From assembly GCA_964581095.1 (NCBI GenBank), contig CAZONK010000202.1, positions 1 through 6,209 on the forward strand: 6,209 nt of DNA. The letters run 5' to 3'. The translations under genes were made by a program, and so were the position numbers. This document shows positions 1 through 6,209 of this stretch, in pieces; the stretch's first letter is position 1; every line of letters starts with the position of its first letter. Source of the stretch: SZUA-230 sp964581095 (GTDB lineage: Bacteria > Bacteroidota > Bacteroidia > Cytophagales > Cyclobacteriaceae). The notes under the pieces were generated by a model. It worked only from the letters and a program-made list of their open reading frames with translations. It made no database searches and was not told the DNA's origin.

Positions 1-3000
1 TGAATGGATTGTTCGTTTAATTGTCTGTCTATTACAGAAGTATTGTCCCTGTCGCGGTTAAAACCGGGGGGAAGCGTATAGGGAGGTTTTGATCCGCTTG
101 CCTGGCTGTTTTCCTCAATATTTACTACGGAAATCTCTAACTCGGTGTCAGTTGCTTCGGGGGCTTCATCGTACCGTTTTGATTGCAGGTTTCCGGTAAA
201 CCTTCTCCATTCACTTGAAACCATCCTGTAATTTGCCAATCGCAATACAATGGGTTCCTGCCAATCGGTAAGTATTGTTCTAATGTAACGTATAGATTTA
301 AACCCATTGATATTTCCCTGGATCTTATCGGGGTTTCGTATAGGAATTCTAACAAGGTACCATGTTACGTCATCCCCATTTACACTATTTGTTACCCGAT
401 CCTCTATGTATTTGTCACCAACATTAAGCTGGCCTTTTCGAAGATCAATTTCATATTCATAATATTCTTCAAGGTCACTGAGCGTATTATCACTATTTAA
501 ATCCTCATTGTCGGGGCGGGTACTACCTGAAGGTGAATAGCTTAGTGTATTATTTGTTAAGTCAGGAGAATTCCCGTCCATCCCGTTAAAGCTACTATAC
601 CTTTGCAATATTCCTTCATCATTTGCATCAAGGTCATCACCTAAAAAATATTTAAAGTTATCAGCTGAAGGATCGGCGAGGATCCTATCGAGGGCATCTT
701 GTTCGAGATTGGGCGGTAGCTGATTTATAAAGTCATCTGTGTATTTGGTTAATTCTTCTTCTGAAGATAGTCCATCCATGCCAACATCCTGGTTAATTCT
801 TGAATTTAGATCATTACTGAATGCATTGTTCAAATACTGTTGTTTAGTAACAAAACCCCAATTGTTTTCAGTGACATTACCTGTTGATTTGATCCCATCT
901 TCCGGTAAACCATTCTCAAATGCATGGTTACCGTCTTTCATAACATCCTCCGATATACTGCCTAACTGAAGAATGAGTTTGCCTCCCGTTGTATTGTTAT
1001 TACCGATCACTTTACCGTTTTCACCATCAATGAATGGGTCCATCAACCAGAATTCAATGTACTCCATATTTGTTTTATCAAAATCTACATCTGTTCGAAT
1101 AGCCCTTGATATACCTGCCCAGTTTGACCGCGGATCTTTTAGCGCTCCCTGGGGAGTTAGATCGGGATTAAAATTATACTGGCCCCGAACAGACGGATAG
1201 AACGCAAGGTCAAAAACAGGTTCATTCGTGTTAATAATTTCCCTGCTTTTTTGAGGAAATATTTCCTGGGGTGTCACTCCCCTTACGTAATGATTTTGCA
1301 GATCTTCATCTGTAATATTCGAAGGTTTATTTCTTCCGCTTGATCGATAAAATACATTGTCCACAATATACCATGCCATTTTAGCACGTTTGAATGAAAA
1401 CCGTAAATCATCAGAGGCTCCTCCACCCGGGTCATATCTGTCGTCAGAAGTTACTGGTGTTGATGCCAGGTGCCAGTCCTGCCAGCTTCCAAGGTTGAAG
1501 GGTGTGGCTGTGTTTTCAAAGTCATCAATGTAGGAGGTGCCTTCTCCATCTACCTGGTTTGATGTTCCAGGGATTAATTGTGCCATTTCAGCATTGAAGG
1601 TTACCATTGATGGTACTTTCGTTTGAACGCCGGGCAATAAATCAGTGATCTTTGTAAGGAATATTGATTCAGACCGATAATTTACGTCAAATCCATATTT
1701 TGTATTTTTTGTGGGTTCATCACCAATGCTTACCCTTGTAATCAGGGGTCGTTCGTAATGATGCAAAAGGGTAGCGCCAAAACTTACATCATCATTTAGA
1801 ATGTAGTCAAAACGTGTACCCAGGAGGGTTCGTGACTGGAAATTGAACAAATCCGCTTTTTCATATGTGATCCGTATATTTTTCCCGGAGTTCACAATGC
1901 CCTCGTTTATAATTGTAACCTTTCCAAATGTATAATCAACCGTATAGTCCGTGCCCTCCTGCAAAAGTGTGTTACCCGAATAAACCATAACCGACCCTTC
2001 CGCTATGTTGATTCCTTCCAGAAGAATTTCATTTGATGATCCAGCCTGTAGTTTACCAAGAAGAAAAAATTTATTTAAATTCACGTCCAGTTCTGCATCT
2101 GCCTTGGTGGTTCCGTACAAGGTATCATAAACATACTTCGCAATAAGTTGTTGTTCAAAGGGTTCAAATTGTTTGCGAAGCTGATCGCCAAAAGGCTCCA
2201 AAACCGGGAAGATGATCATTCCTTTAGTAGGTTCAATCGTTATTCCTTCAACATAATCAAAATTTCCGTCTTTGGGTGGATCACCATTTTGATTCAACCG
2301 GTCGAGGCCAAGGAGTTCAATGAGGGGAACGTCTTTGGTATTTACTCCTTCATGAATGCTTGGGTTGTCGATACCCGATTGGTCATCGCGATAGATTATC
2401 CTGAATTGAAAACCATCCTGGTTTACCTGGTTTGCATTCAGGTTATAAATGTTTTTCATCATTAACTCCCAGGTGGGAATTAGCTTACCTTCCTGGTCAC
2501 GAATATTGATTTTGGAAGGACGCAACATTTTGAGAAAGATGACCTCATCTTCGGGAATGGCAATGTAGTCTTCAGTAAGCTCGCCAACTTTGTACGTTTT
2601 ACCATTGAACGTATACTCGTATGCAACAGCAAGCACTTCATCATTTTGCAGTTTTCTGATCAGTGAGATATAACCAAGCTCCCTGTTAAATGTATATTCT
2701 CGTTCATTTAGTTTTCTGGCTCCATTTATTTTATCAAAATGAGTGGCTTTTACCATGTTATATGTAGCGGGGTCCTCCAGCAGTTTATCCACATTCACCG
2801 CATCCCGTATCCCGGAGGTAATTTGCAGCTCGGAAAAAAGGTTGTTTGCCGAATTGTCATTCGGAACTTCCCCTAGTCCATCCCCTATTAAACCATCTTC
2901 CTGGTAGATAACATTACCCTCAGCAAGATCCATAAATGCCACAACATTCCTTTGTGTTTGGGTATCATTATTTCTGTTTATCAGATATACTTCAACCCGC

Positions 3001-4214
3001 GTAACAGAGATACCTGAAATTATTTGTGGGATTGCCGCCAGCCATCTTTCGTAATTCTCCCTGAAAAAATGACCGAGGAAAAAGTGCTTATTTTCATCAT
3101 AGTTTGAGGCACGGATTTCAAATTCCCGTCCTTGCACCCCGCCTCCCTGCACTTCTACCTGGTCGGTTTTTCCACGTTGAGTTGAAGCAACAGCGGTGAC
3201 AAACATTTTACCAAATTGCAACTGTGTTTTTAATCCAAAAAGATTTTGGGCGCCCGAAATCAAGCTGTTGCTTATGGGAAGGTTTACATTTCCAACTTCC
3301 AGTTTTTTAATAATGTCTTCCTCAAATCCTGTATATTCAACCTTTAGATTATTCTGGAAATCAAAGGAGTTGTTATTGTCAAAGTTGGCCGATACTTCTA
3401 ATTTCTCACCTATTTTGCCAACAACACTCATACTAATGAGCTGGTCAAACTCAAATCCTCCGTTTTTTTGTTGCCTGATTGGCAATGAAGGATTGTCGAT
3501 TCGCTGCCACCGCCCCCCAAAATCTAATGTCACAAATCCACGGGGAATGATTTCAACATAACTACCACCGAAAATTTTGTCGAAAACCGGACTTACAAAA
3601 ATTGGGGGTATTAAATTTCTTCCACTCACGGCACTTTCACCATCAAGGCCTGCAGAGCGGTTTTTCCAGTATTCCTTGAGGGCTTTCGATTCCTGGTAAT
3701 TATCAAACTCCTCAAAAGTCATGGATGTAACAGGCCGGTAATTGATATCACCAACTTTTTCATAGATGGTATAATTCATTCCAGTGTCAATTTCTACGTC
3801 CAGTTTAAAAGATGAAGGATCTTGTAACAAAAGTGGTGAGGGACTTGTGTTGTTAGAGAATGGGTCGCCTAGTCGATCTTTTTGTTTGTAGGTTGGTTTT
3901 ACGCTTGGATTGTATGGAGCGCTTGCAAGGCTGTCCTCCCTTAACTTCAACGAATCCAGGATTGCGTTTATACTATCAATGGTTAACTGTGTTTGAGGCT
4001 CAGGACTTAAATCCGGAATCGTGTCGCTATCCACCCGTAAGGTATCCCCGCTATTTATAACAGTATCTTGTTGCTGGAATAGGCTTTCCAAAAAATCAGC
4101 AGAAAACTTTGACGTATTATGCGTTCCTCTCCCAATACTATAACTAACAATAGTTGTCATGGTCAGGGGGAGGATTATTAGCAGAATTTTGGTATAAAAA
4201 GTATGTGGTTTCAA
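1..4214 (-). CDS. sprA: SprA, outer-membrane translocon of the type IX secretion system (5' part, runs off left edge)
   Basis: SprA (Sov in Porphyromonas) is a giant beta-barrel that forms the outer-membrane pore through which T9SS cargo leaves the cell; in gliding bacteria it also exports adhesins. The frame is open without a stop for 1404 codons to the left edge. Family members have about 2400 residues, so the C-terminal ~40% is absent. Visible features: hydrophobic signal peptide about residues 1-27; a variable Ser/Asp/Pro-rich stretch to about 150; a conserved N-terminal block starting YRPVTSMTFEEFDNY at 159; IIPRGFVTLDFGGRW at 222; YIDDFE at 895; QDVGMDGL at 1142; DPSADNF at 1181; an acidic RPDNEDLNSDNTL block ending near 1245; and a KPPYTLPPGFNRDRD segment close to the edge. 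These blocks match my memory of SprA in order and spacing. The start is taken as TTG at 4214, because the first in-frame ATG (4160) would remove the signal peptide and an in-frame TAA at 4221-4223 closes the frame upstream. It lies 14 bases after ruvA. Identification is very secure; the start is less so. Confidence 0.96.
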   Translation of the reverse strand, partial: MKPHTFYTKILLIILPLTMTTIVSYSIGRGTHNTSKFSADFLESLFQQQDTVINSGDTLRVDSDTIPDLSPEPQTQLTIDSINAILDSLKLREDSLASAPYNPSVKPTYKQKDRLGDPFSNNTSPSPLLLQDPSSFKLDVEIDTGMNYTIYEKVGDINYRPVTSMTFEEFDNYQESKALKEYWKNRSAGLDGESAVSGRNLIPPIFVSPVFDKIFGGSYVEIIPRGFVTLDFGGRWQRIDNPSLPIRQQKNGGFEFDQLISMSVVGKIGEKLEVSANFDNNNSFDFQNNLKVEYTGFEEDIIKKLEVGNVNLPISNSLISGAQNLFGLKTQLQFGKMFVTAVASTQRGKTDQVEVQGGGVQGREFEIRASNYDENKHFFLGHFFRENYERWLAAIPQIISGISVTRVEVYLINRNNDTQTQRNVVAFMDLAEGNVIYQEDGLIGDGLGEVPNDNSANNLFSELQITSGIRDAVNVDKLLEDPATYNMVKATHFDKINGARKLNEREYTFNRELGYISLIRKLQNDEVLAVAYEYTFNGKTYKVGELTEDYIAIPEDEVIFLKMLRPSKINIRDQEGKLIPTWELMMKNIYNLNANQVNQDGFQFRIIYRDDQSGIDNPSIHEGVNTKDVPLIELLGLDRLNQNGDPPKDGNFDYVEGITIEPTKGMIIFPVLEPFGDQLRKQFEPFEQQLIAKYVYDTLYGTTKADAELDVNLNKFFLLGKLQAGSSNEILLEGINIAEGSVMVYSGNTLLQEGTDYTVDYTFGKVTIINEGIVNSGKNIRITYEKADLFNFQSRTLLGTRFDYILNDDVSFGATLLHHYERPLITRVSIGDEPTKNTKYGFDVNYRSESIFLTKITDLLPGVQTKVPSMVTFNAEMAQLIPGTSNQVDGEGTSYIDDFENTATPFNLGSWQDWHLASTPVTSDDRYDPGGGASDDLRFSFKRAKMAWYIVDNVFYRSSGRNKPSNITDEDLQNHYVRGVTPQEIFPQKSREIINTNEPVFDLAFYPSVRGQYNFNPDLTPQGALKDPRSNWAGISRAIRTDVDFDKTNMEYIEFWLMDPFIDGENGKVIGNNNTTGGKLILQLGSISEDVMKDGNHAFENGLPEDGIKSTGNVTENNWGFVTKQQYLNNAFSNDLNSRINQDVGMDGLSSEEELTKYTDDFINQLPPNLEQDALDRILADPSADNFKYFLGDDLDANDEGILQRYSSFNGMDGNSPDLTNNTLSYSPSGSTRPDNEDLNSDNTLSDLEEYYEYEIDLRKGQLNVGDKYIEDRVTNSVNGDDVTWYLVRIPIRNPDKIQGNINGFKSIRYIRTILTDWQEPIVLRLANYRMVSSEWRRFTGNLQSKRYDEAPEATDTELEISVVNIEENSQASGSKPPYTLPPGFNRDRDNTSVIDRQLNEQSI

Positions 4215-4231
4215 GCCAAATTACGCCTTTA
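4212..4231 (-). promoter_or_regulatory. Probable TTG translation start of sprA with weak AAAGG upstream
   Basis: On the minus strand the ruvA stop TAA (4229-4231) overlaps an AAAGG (4226-4230), followed 11 bases later by TTG (4212-4214). The TTG frame begins Met-Lys-Pro-His and then a hydrophobic run (KILLIILPLTM), as expected for an exported protein. The AAAGG is Shine-Dalgarno-like but its spacing is long, and Bacteroidota often do not rely on such sites. Translational coupling to ruvA is plausible given the short spacing. The alternative is the ATG at 4158-4160, which lacks a signal peptide. Confidence 0.55.
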
Positions 4232-4822
4232 GGTTGTTTTTAATACCTGCTTTATTAATTCCTCCAAAGTAATCTGATTCCCTGATTTTTTAAGGGCATC
4301 GGTTATACTTTTTTCAGCAGTATTTTTATTTATTCCTAAAGTGACTAATGCTGATAACGCCTCATCACGCAAAGTATTGTCAATCGGAGAGATTAAATCA
4401 GCATTATTTTCAATAAATCCTTCTTTTCTGAGTTTATCTTTTAATTCCAGAATTATTCTCTGGGCAGTTTTGTTCCCTATCCCTTTAACGCTCTGTATTG
4501 TACGCACATCTTCACTCACAATCGCAGAAAATAGTTCCTTCGGATTTAATGAAGATTGAATCATCAAACCAGTGGATGGACCCACACCATTGATAGACAA
4601 TAATTGAAGGAAAACTTTTCGCTCTTCCCGTGTAAAAAAGCCAAAGAGGGTTTGAGAGTCTTCTTTCACATGAAGATAGGTAAACAATTTCACCCGCGTG
4701 AGGGATTTAATTTCGGAAAATGTAGTAAGTGAAATGTTCACCTGGTAACCAACGCCATTTACGTCAATTACCAGGTGAGTAGGTTCTTTTTCCGCTATTT
4801 TTCCCTCAACAAATGCTATCAT
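4229..4822 (-). CDS. ruvA: Holliday junction branch migration complex subunit RuvA
   Basis: RuvA binds four-way DNA junctions as a tetramer and loads the RuvB motor, driving branch migration in recombinational repair in the cytoplasm; RuvC then resolves the junction. The 197-residue product is of normal length and has the three usual domains. The N-terminal OB-fold domain (about 1-64) includes GVGYQV and the acidic pin in KEDSQTLFGF (Glu54, Asp55), which keeps the junction centre open. The central domain has two helix-hairpin-helix motifs, LLSINGVGPSTG (about 74-85) and SVKGIGNKTAQRII (about 111-124). A linker (about 131-148) is followed by the C-terminal RuvB-binding domain (about 150-197) with DEALSALVTLGINKNTAEK. 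ATG at 4822 gives the canonical MIAFVEGKIAEK start. It lies 15 bases downstream of the maeB relic and 14 upstream of sprA. The ruvA-sprA pairing is common in Bacteroidota. No recognisable promoter of its own; nothing looks damaged. Confidence 0.98.
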   Translation of the reverse strand: MIAFVEGKIAEKEPTHLVIDVNGVGYQVNISLTTFSEIKSLTRVKLFTYLHVKEDSQTLFGFFTREERKVFLQLLSINGVGPSTGLMIQSSLNPKELFSAIVSEDVRTIQSVKGIGNKTAQRIILELKDKLRKEGFIENNADLISPIDNTLRDEALSALVTLGINKNTAEKSITDALKKSGNQITLEELIKQVLKTT

Positions 4823-4837
4823 AGGGTAAATATATCG

Positions 4838-5013
4838 TTATTTTTTATTGTTTATTTTCTCCAGTAATATTGCATGTATGCCAGCGATGGTTGTCATGTT
4901 TACTATTTCCGTCACATAGTTGCTCATTTGAAGCACATGGAATGCTTTTTGTTCATCCCCGGGAGGATAGGGCCAACGGTATGCGCACTTCCTAACTCCA
5001 TCAACAGTTTATA
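4838..5013 (-). pseudogene. Relic of the 3' end of an NADP-dependent malic enzyme gene (maeB type)
   Basis: MaeB-type malic enzymes decarboxylate malate to pyruvate and carry a C-terminal phosphotransacetylase-like domain. Only the last ~58 codons of that domain are recognisable here, split over two frames. The first part (about 4945-5013) reads YKLLMELGSAHTVGPILPGM then NKK, resembling the family's YKLLxELGxAxxIGPILxGMxKP. The second (4841-4942) reads FHVLQMSNYVTEIVNM then TTIAGIHAILLEKINNKK, resembling the terminal VHVLQxxxxVxEIVNMxxIAxxDAQ, and ends at TAA 4838-4840. The frame changes next to an A5 run (4946-4950). An in-frame TAA (5014-5016) precedes YKLL, and the DUF4837 gene ends 14 bases upstream of the first relic codon, so some 700 codons are missing. 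A further degraded NSNHLI segment (5012-5029) in a third frame may align with the family's NSANIA. The stop lies 15 bases from ruvA, suggesting maeB once preceded ruvA in an operon. The assignment comes from remembered family sequence, without a search. Confidence 0.72.
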
Positions 5014-5027
5014 TTAAGTGATTGCTA

Positions 5028-6128
5028 TTACGCACCTGGGTCGGATTCATTTTTAGTTTTAAATGTCCAGAGAATGGCTTCTAATTCACGCATATACTCT
5101 CTTTGTGGTTTTCCCGGACTATAAATAAATCCATCTACATAGTACAGTCTTCCCAGGGATTCATCAACAAATACATAGCTTACAAAAGGGCCACCCATAG
5201 ATAGGTTTTTAGTTTTCCATAAACCCCGGGCCTCCACTGCAAATTTATTTTTAAAGGTAATTTTTTGAAAAGTAGGAGGAACAATGGTTTCAACTACAAC
5301 GTATGAGGTGTCGTTTTTTTCTCTGTCATCAAATATGTATTTTTTTGTAACGGAGTTTCGAATTTTTATTATGTCATCAAATACAGTTTGATCTGTATAT
5401 TCTTCATAGTAGATCCAAATATTTTTATCAACGACTAAACCGGGGTTCCTTAGCCAAATGAAATTTGATTCTTTTGCCTCATAGTCGATTCGCCATCCAA
5501 ATGGTAAGCGTATGCTACAATCATGATTTCGCATCATTAGGTTACCTACTTCTTTCAATTCTTTTGCAGCATAAATTGAGGATTCTATACGTTTACGCTC
5601 GATGTTATTGAAATGTGCCTGTAGTTTTTCTTTATTTTCAGTAATATGCTTTATTAGTGTGGCTTCATCTTTTCCAAACAGGTAGAGTATTTCCTGCCCA
5701 CGTGCCCACTCATCTTGTTTGGACAATAGGAAAACAGAAGTATCTTCTTTTATTTTTTTGAGAGAAGATGGGGTGAAAAAGTTCTTTACTCTTTCTGATC
5801 CTGAGGAATAATTATCCAGTACAGTTACAATCACAATGTTTTCGGCAAATTTTAGAATACTTCGAAAATCAAGTGGGTTTATATAACGTACAGTAAATAT
5901 AGGTTCCGGACGTGGGAGTCCCTGAACCTGTTGTTGAAAGGTTTCTTTTATTACTGTACCCAACTCGGTATTTCGATGCAAAGTATCCATTACAAGTATT
6001 ATTTCCCCGGGCTCACTACTTGCTTTGGCTAACAAACTTTTGCCATTCCCTGACCCAATACTGGAATTACATCCCATAATACTGCCCAGTGGTAACAGAA
6101 ACAGAAGTAATCGAAAAAATGGTTTCAT
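5028..6128 (-). CDS. DUF4837 family lipoprotein, function unknown
   Basis: A 366-residue predicted lipoprotein of unknown function. The N-terminus has Lys2 and Arg6, a hydrophobic core (LLLFLLPLGSI) and a lipobox-like IMGC, so signal peptidase II would cut before Cys20. Residues after Cys20 (NSSIGSGNGK) lack the acidic surface-export signal known in some Bacteroidota, so a periplasm-facing membrane anchor is likelier, though this is inference. The mature part has an N-terminal half opening GEIILVMD (41-48), with a helical charged stretch about 155-195 (KEKLQAHFNNIERKR). The C-terminal half includes IRLPFGWRIDYE (206-217) and the family-typical EARGLWKTKNLSMGGPFVSY (299-318), followed by VDGFIYSPGKPQREYMRELE (331-350), close to what I recall of DUF4837. 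ATG at 6128 is the only start that keeps the signal peptide. It follows the LysM gene by 17 bases, which suggests one transcript and a cell-wall or envelope role. It appears intact. Confidence 0.88.
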   Translation of the reverse strand: MKPFFRLLLFLLPLGSIMGCNSSIGSGNGKSLLAKASSEPGEIILVMDTLHRNTELGTVIKETFQQQVQGLPRPEPIFTVRYINPLDFRSILKFAENIVIVTVLDNYSSGSERVKNFFTPSSLKKIKEDTSVFLLSKQDEWARGQEILYLFGKDEATLIKHITENKEKLQAHFNNIERKRIESSIYAAKELKEVGNLMMRNHDCSIRLPFGWRIDYEAKESNFIWLRNPGLVVDKNIWIYYEEYTDQTVFDDIIKIRNSVTKKYIFDDREKNDTSYVVVETIVPPTFQKITFKNKFAVEARGLWKTKNLSMGGPFVSYVFVDESLGRLYYVDGFIYSPGKPQREYMRELEAILWTFKTKNESDPGA

Positions 6129-6145
6129 AACATTTATATTAACTA

Positions 6146-6209
6146 TTATCCAATTATCAATTTTTGGCCGGGTTTGATATTATTGGATTTCAGATTATTT
6201 AATTTTTTT
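6146..6209 (-). CDS. C-terminal end of a LysM-domain protein (runs off right edge)
   Basis: Reading left from the window edge, one frame stays open for 20 codons and ends at TAA 6146-6148. The translation KKLNNLKSNNIKPGQKLIIG is the second half of a LysM repeat: the LxxxNxLxxxxIxPGQKLxI pattern that binds N-acetylglucosamine in peptidoglycan. The protein therefore ends with a LysM module. In Bacteroidota such genes are often membrane-bound lytic transglycosylases (MltD type) or LysM lipoproteins, but the catalytic part lies outside the window, so no gene name is given. Its stop is 17 bases before the DUF4837 ATG, consistent with a shared operon. The piece is too short for any ORF length cut-off, but the motif match is good. 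Confidence 0.75.
   Translation of the reverse strand, partial: KKLNNLKSNNIKPGQKLIIG

Noticed and set aside
137..355. Minus-strand open frame of 72 codons near the left edge.
   Set aside because: It is out of frame with sprA on the same strand, inside a conserved SprA region, so it is a shadow.
739..3561. Several plus-strand open frames of 75-121 codons (739-969, 973-1200, 2148-2465, 3196-3561).
   Set aside because: They lie entirely antisense to the uninterrupted sprA frame, which is conserved in family blocks throughout; their translations show no recognisable motif.
3860..4060. Plus-strand open frame of 66 codons opposite the sprA 5' region.
   Set aside because: Antisense to sprA's variable N-terminal segment, with a composition typical of a shadow frame and no known family features.
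4341..4559. Plus-strand open frame of 72 codons opposite ruvA.
   Set aside because: Antisense to a complete, canonical ruvA.
4824..4860. A TATATTTA element just upstream of ruvA resembling the Bacteroidota -7 box (TAnnTTTG).
   Set aside because: It lacks the final G and a properly spaced TTG -33 element, and would place the start of transcription at the ruvA ATG in a generally AT-rich stretch. Chance is likely.
4838..5001. Two mini-ORFs in the spacer (ATG 4927 to stop 4838, and ATG 5001 to stop 4924) as real small proteins.
   Set aside because: Each holds one half of a single MaeB C-terminal pattern in adjacent frames, so they are better explained as one broken relic.
4823..5027. A terminator or attenuator between DUF4837 and ruvA.
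   Set aside because: The CCCGGG near 4960 is a short palindrome without a long stem or following T run; I see no convincing hairpin.

Overview
The window is a co-directional stretch of a Bacteroidota chromosome, with every supported gene on the minus strand. The assignment rests on the first 1404 codons of SprA, the outer-membrane translocon of the type IX secretion system (T9SS), which is restricted to this phylum. It is also supported by the ruvA-sprA gene order and by a DUF4837 lipoprotein. AT-rich spacers and weak ribosome-binding sites fit the phylum. I cannot name the order or genus from sequence alone; a Cytophagia/Flavobacteriia-type gliding lineage is a guess.

Layout in transcription order (right to left): (1) 6146-6209, the last 20 or so codons of a gene ending in a LysM repeat, entering from the right edge; (2) 5028-6128, a complete DUF4837-family lipoprotein; (3) about 4838-5013, a short, frame-broken relic of the 3' end of an NADP-malic enzyme gene (maeB type), not part of any long ORF; (4) 4229-4822, complete ruvA (Holliday junction branch-migration subunit); (5) 1-4214, sprA, which probably starts at TTG 15 bases after the ruvA stop and runs off the left edge with roughly 40% of the protein missing, if it has the usual length of about 2400 residues. 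Gaps between intact neighbours are 17 bases (LysM/DUF4837) and 14 bases (ruvA/sprA). The only larger gap, 206 bases between DUF4837 and ruvA, is mostly filled by the maeB relic.

Functionally the genes are an envelope group (LysM wall-binding protein, lipoprotein, T9SS pore) with a DNA repair gene embedded in it. They are probably co-transcribed, but nothing in the sequence shows that RuvA and SprA work together. The most notable observation is the maeB relic: an ancestral LysM-DUF4837-maeB-ruvA-sprA order seems to have lost nearly all of maeB by deletion, leaving about 58 recognisable codons in two frames. Other points worth a look are the non-ATG start of sprA and two EF-hand-like acidic loops within SprA. 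I found no RNA genes, insertion sequences, CRISPR arrays, convincing terminators, or evidence of a new system.
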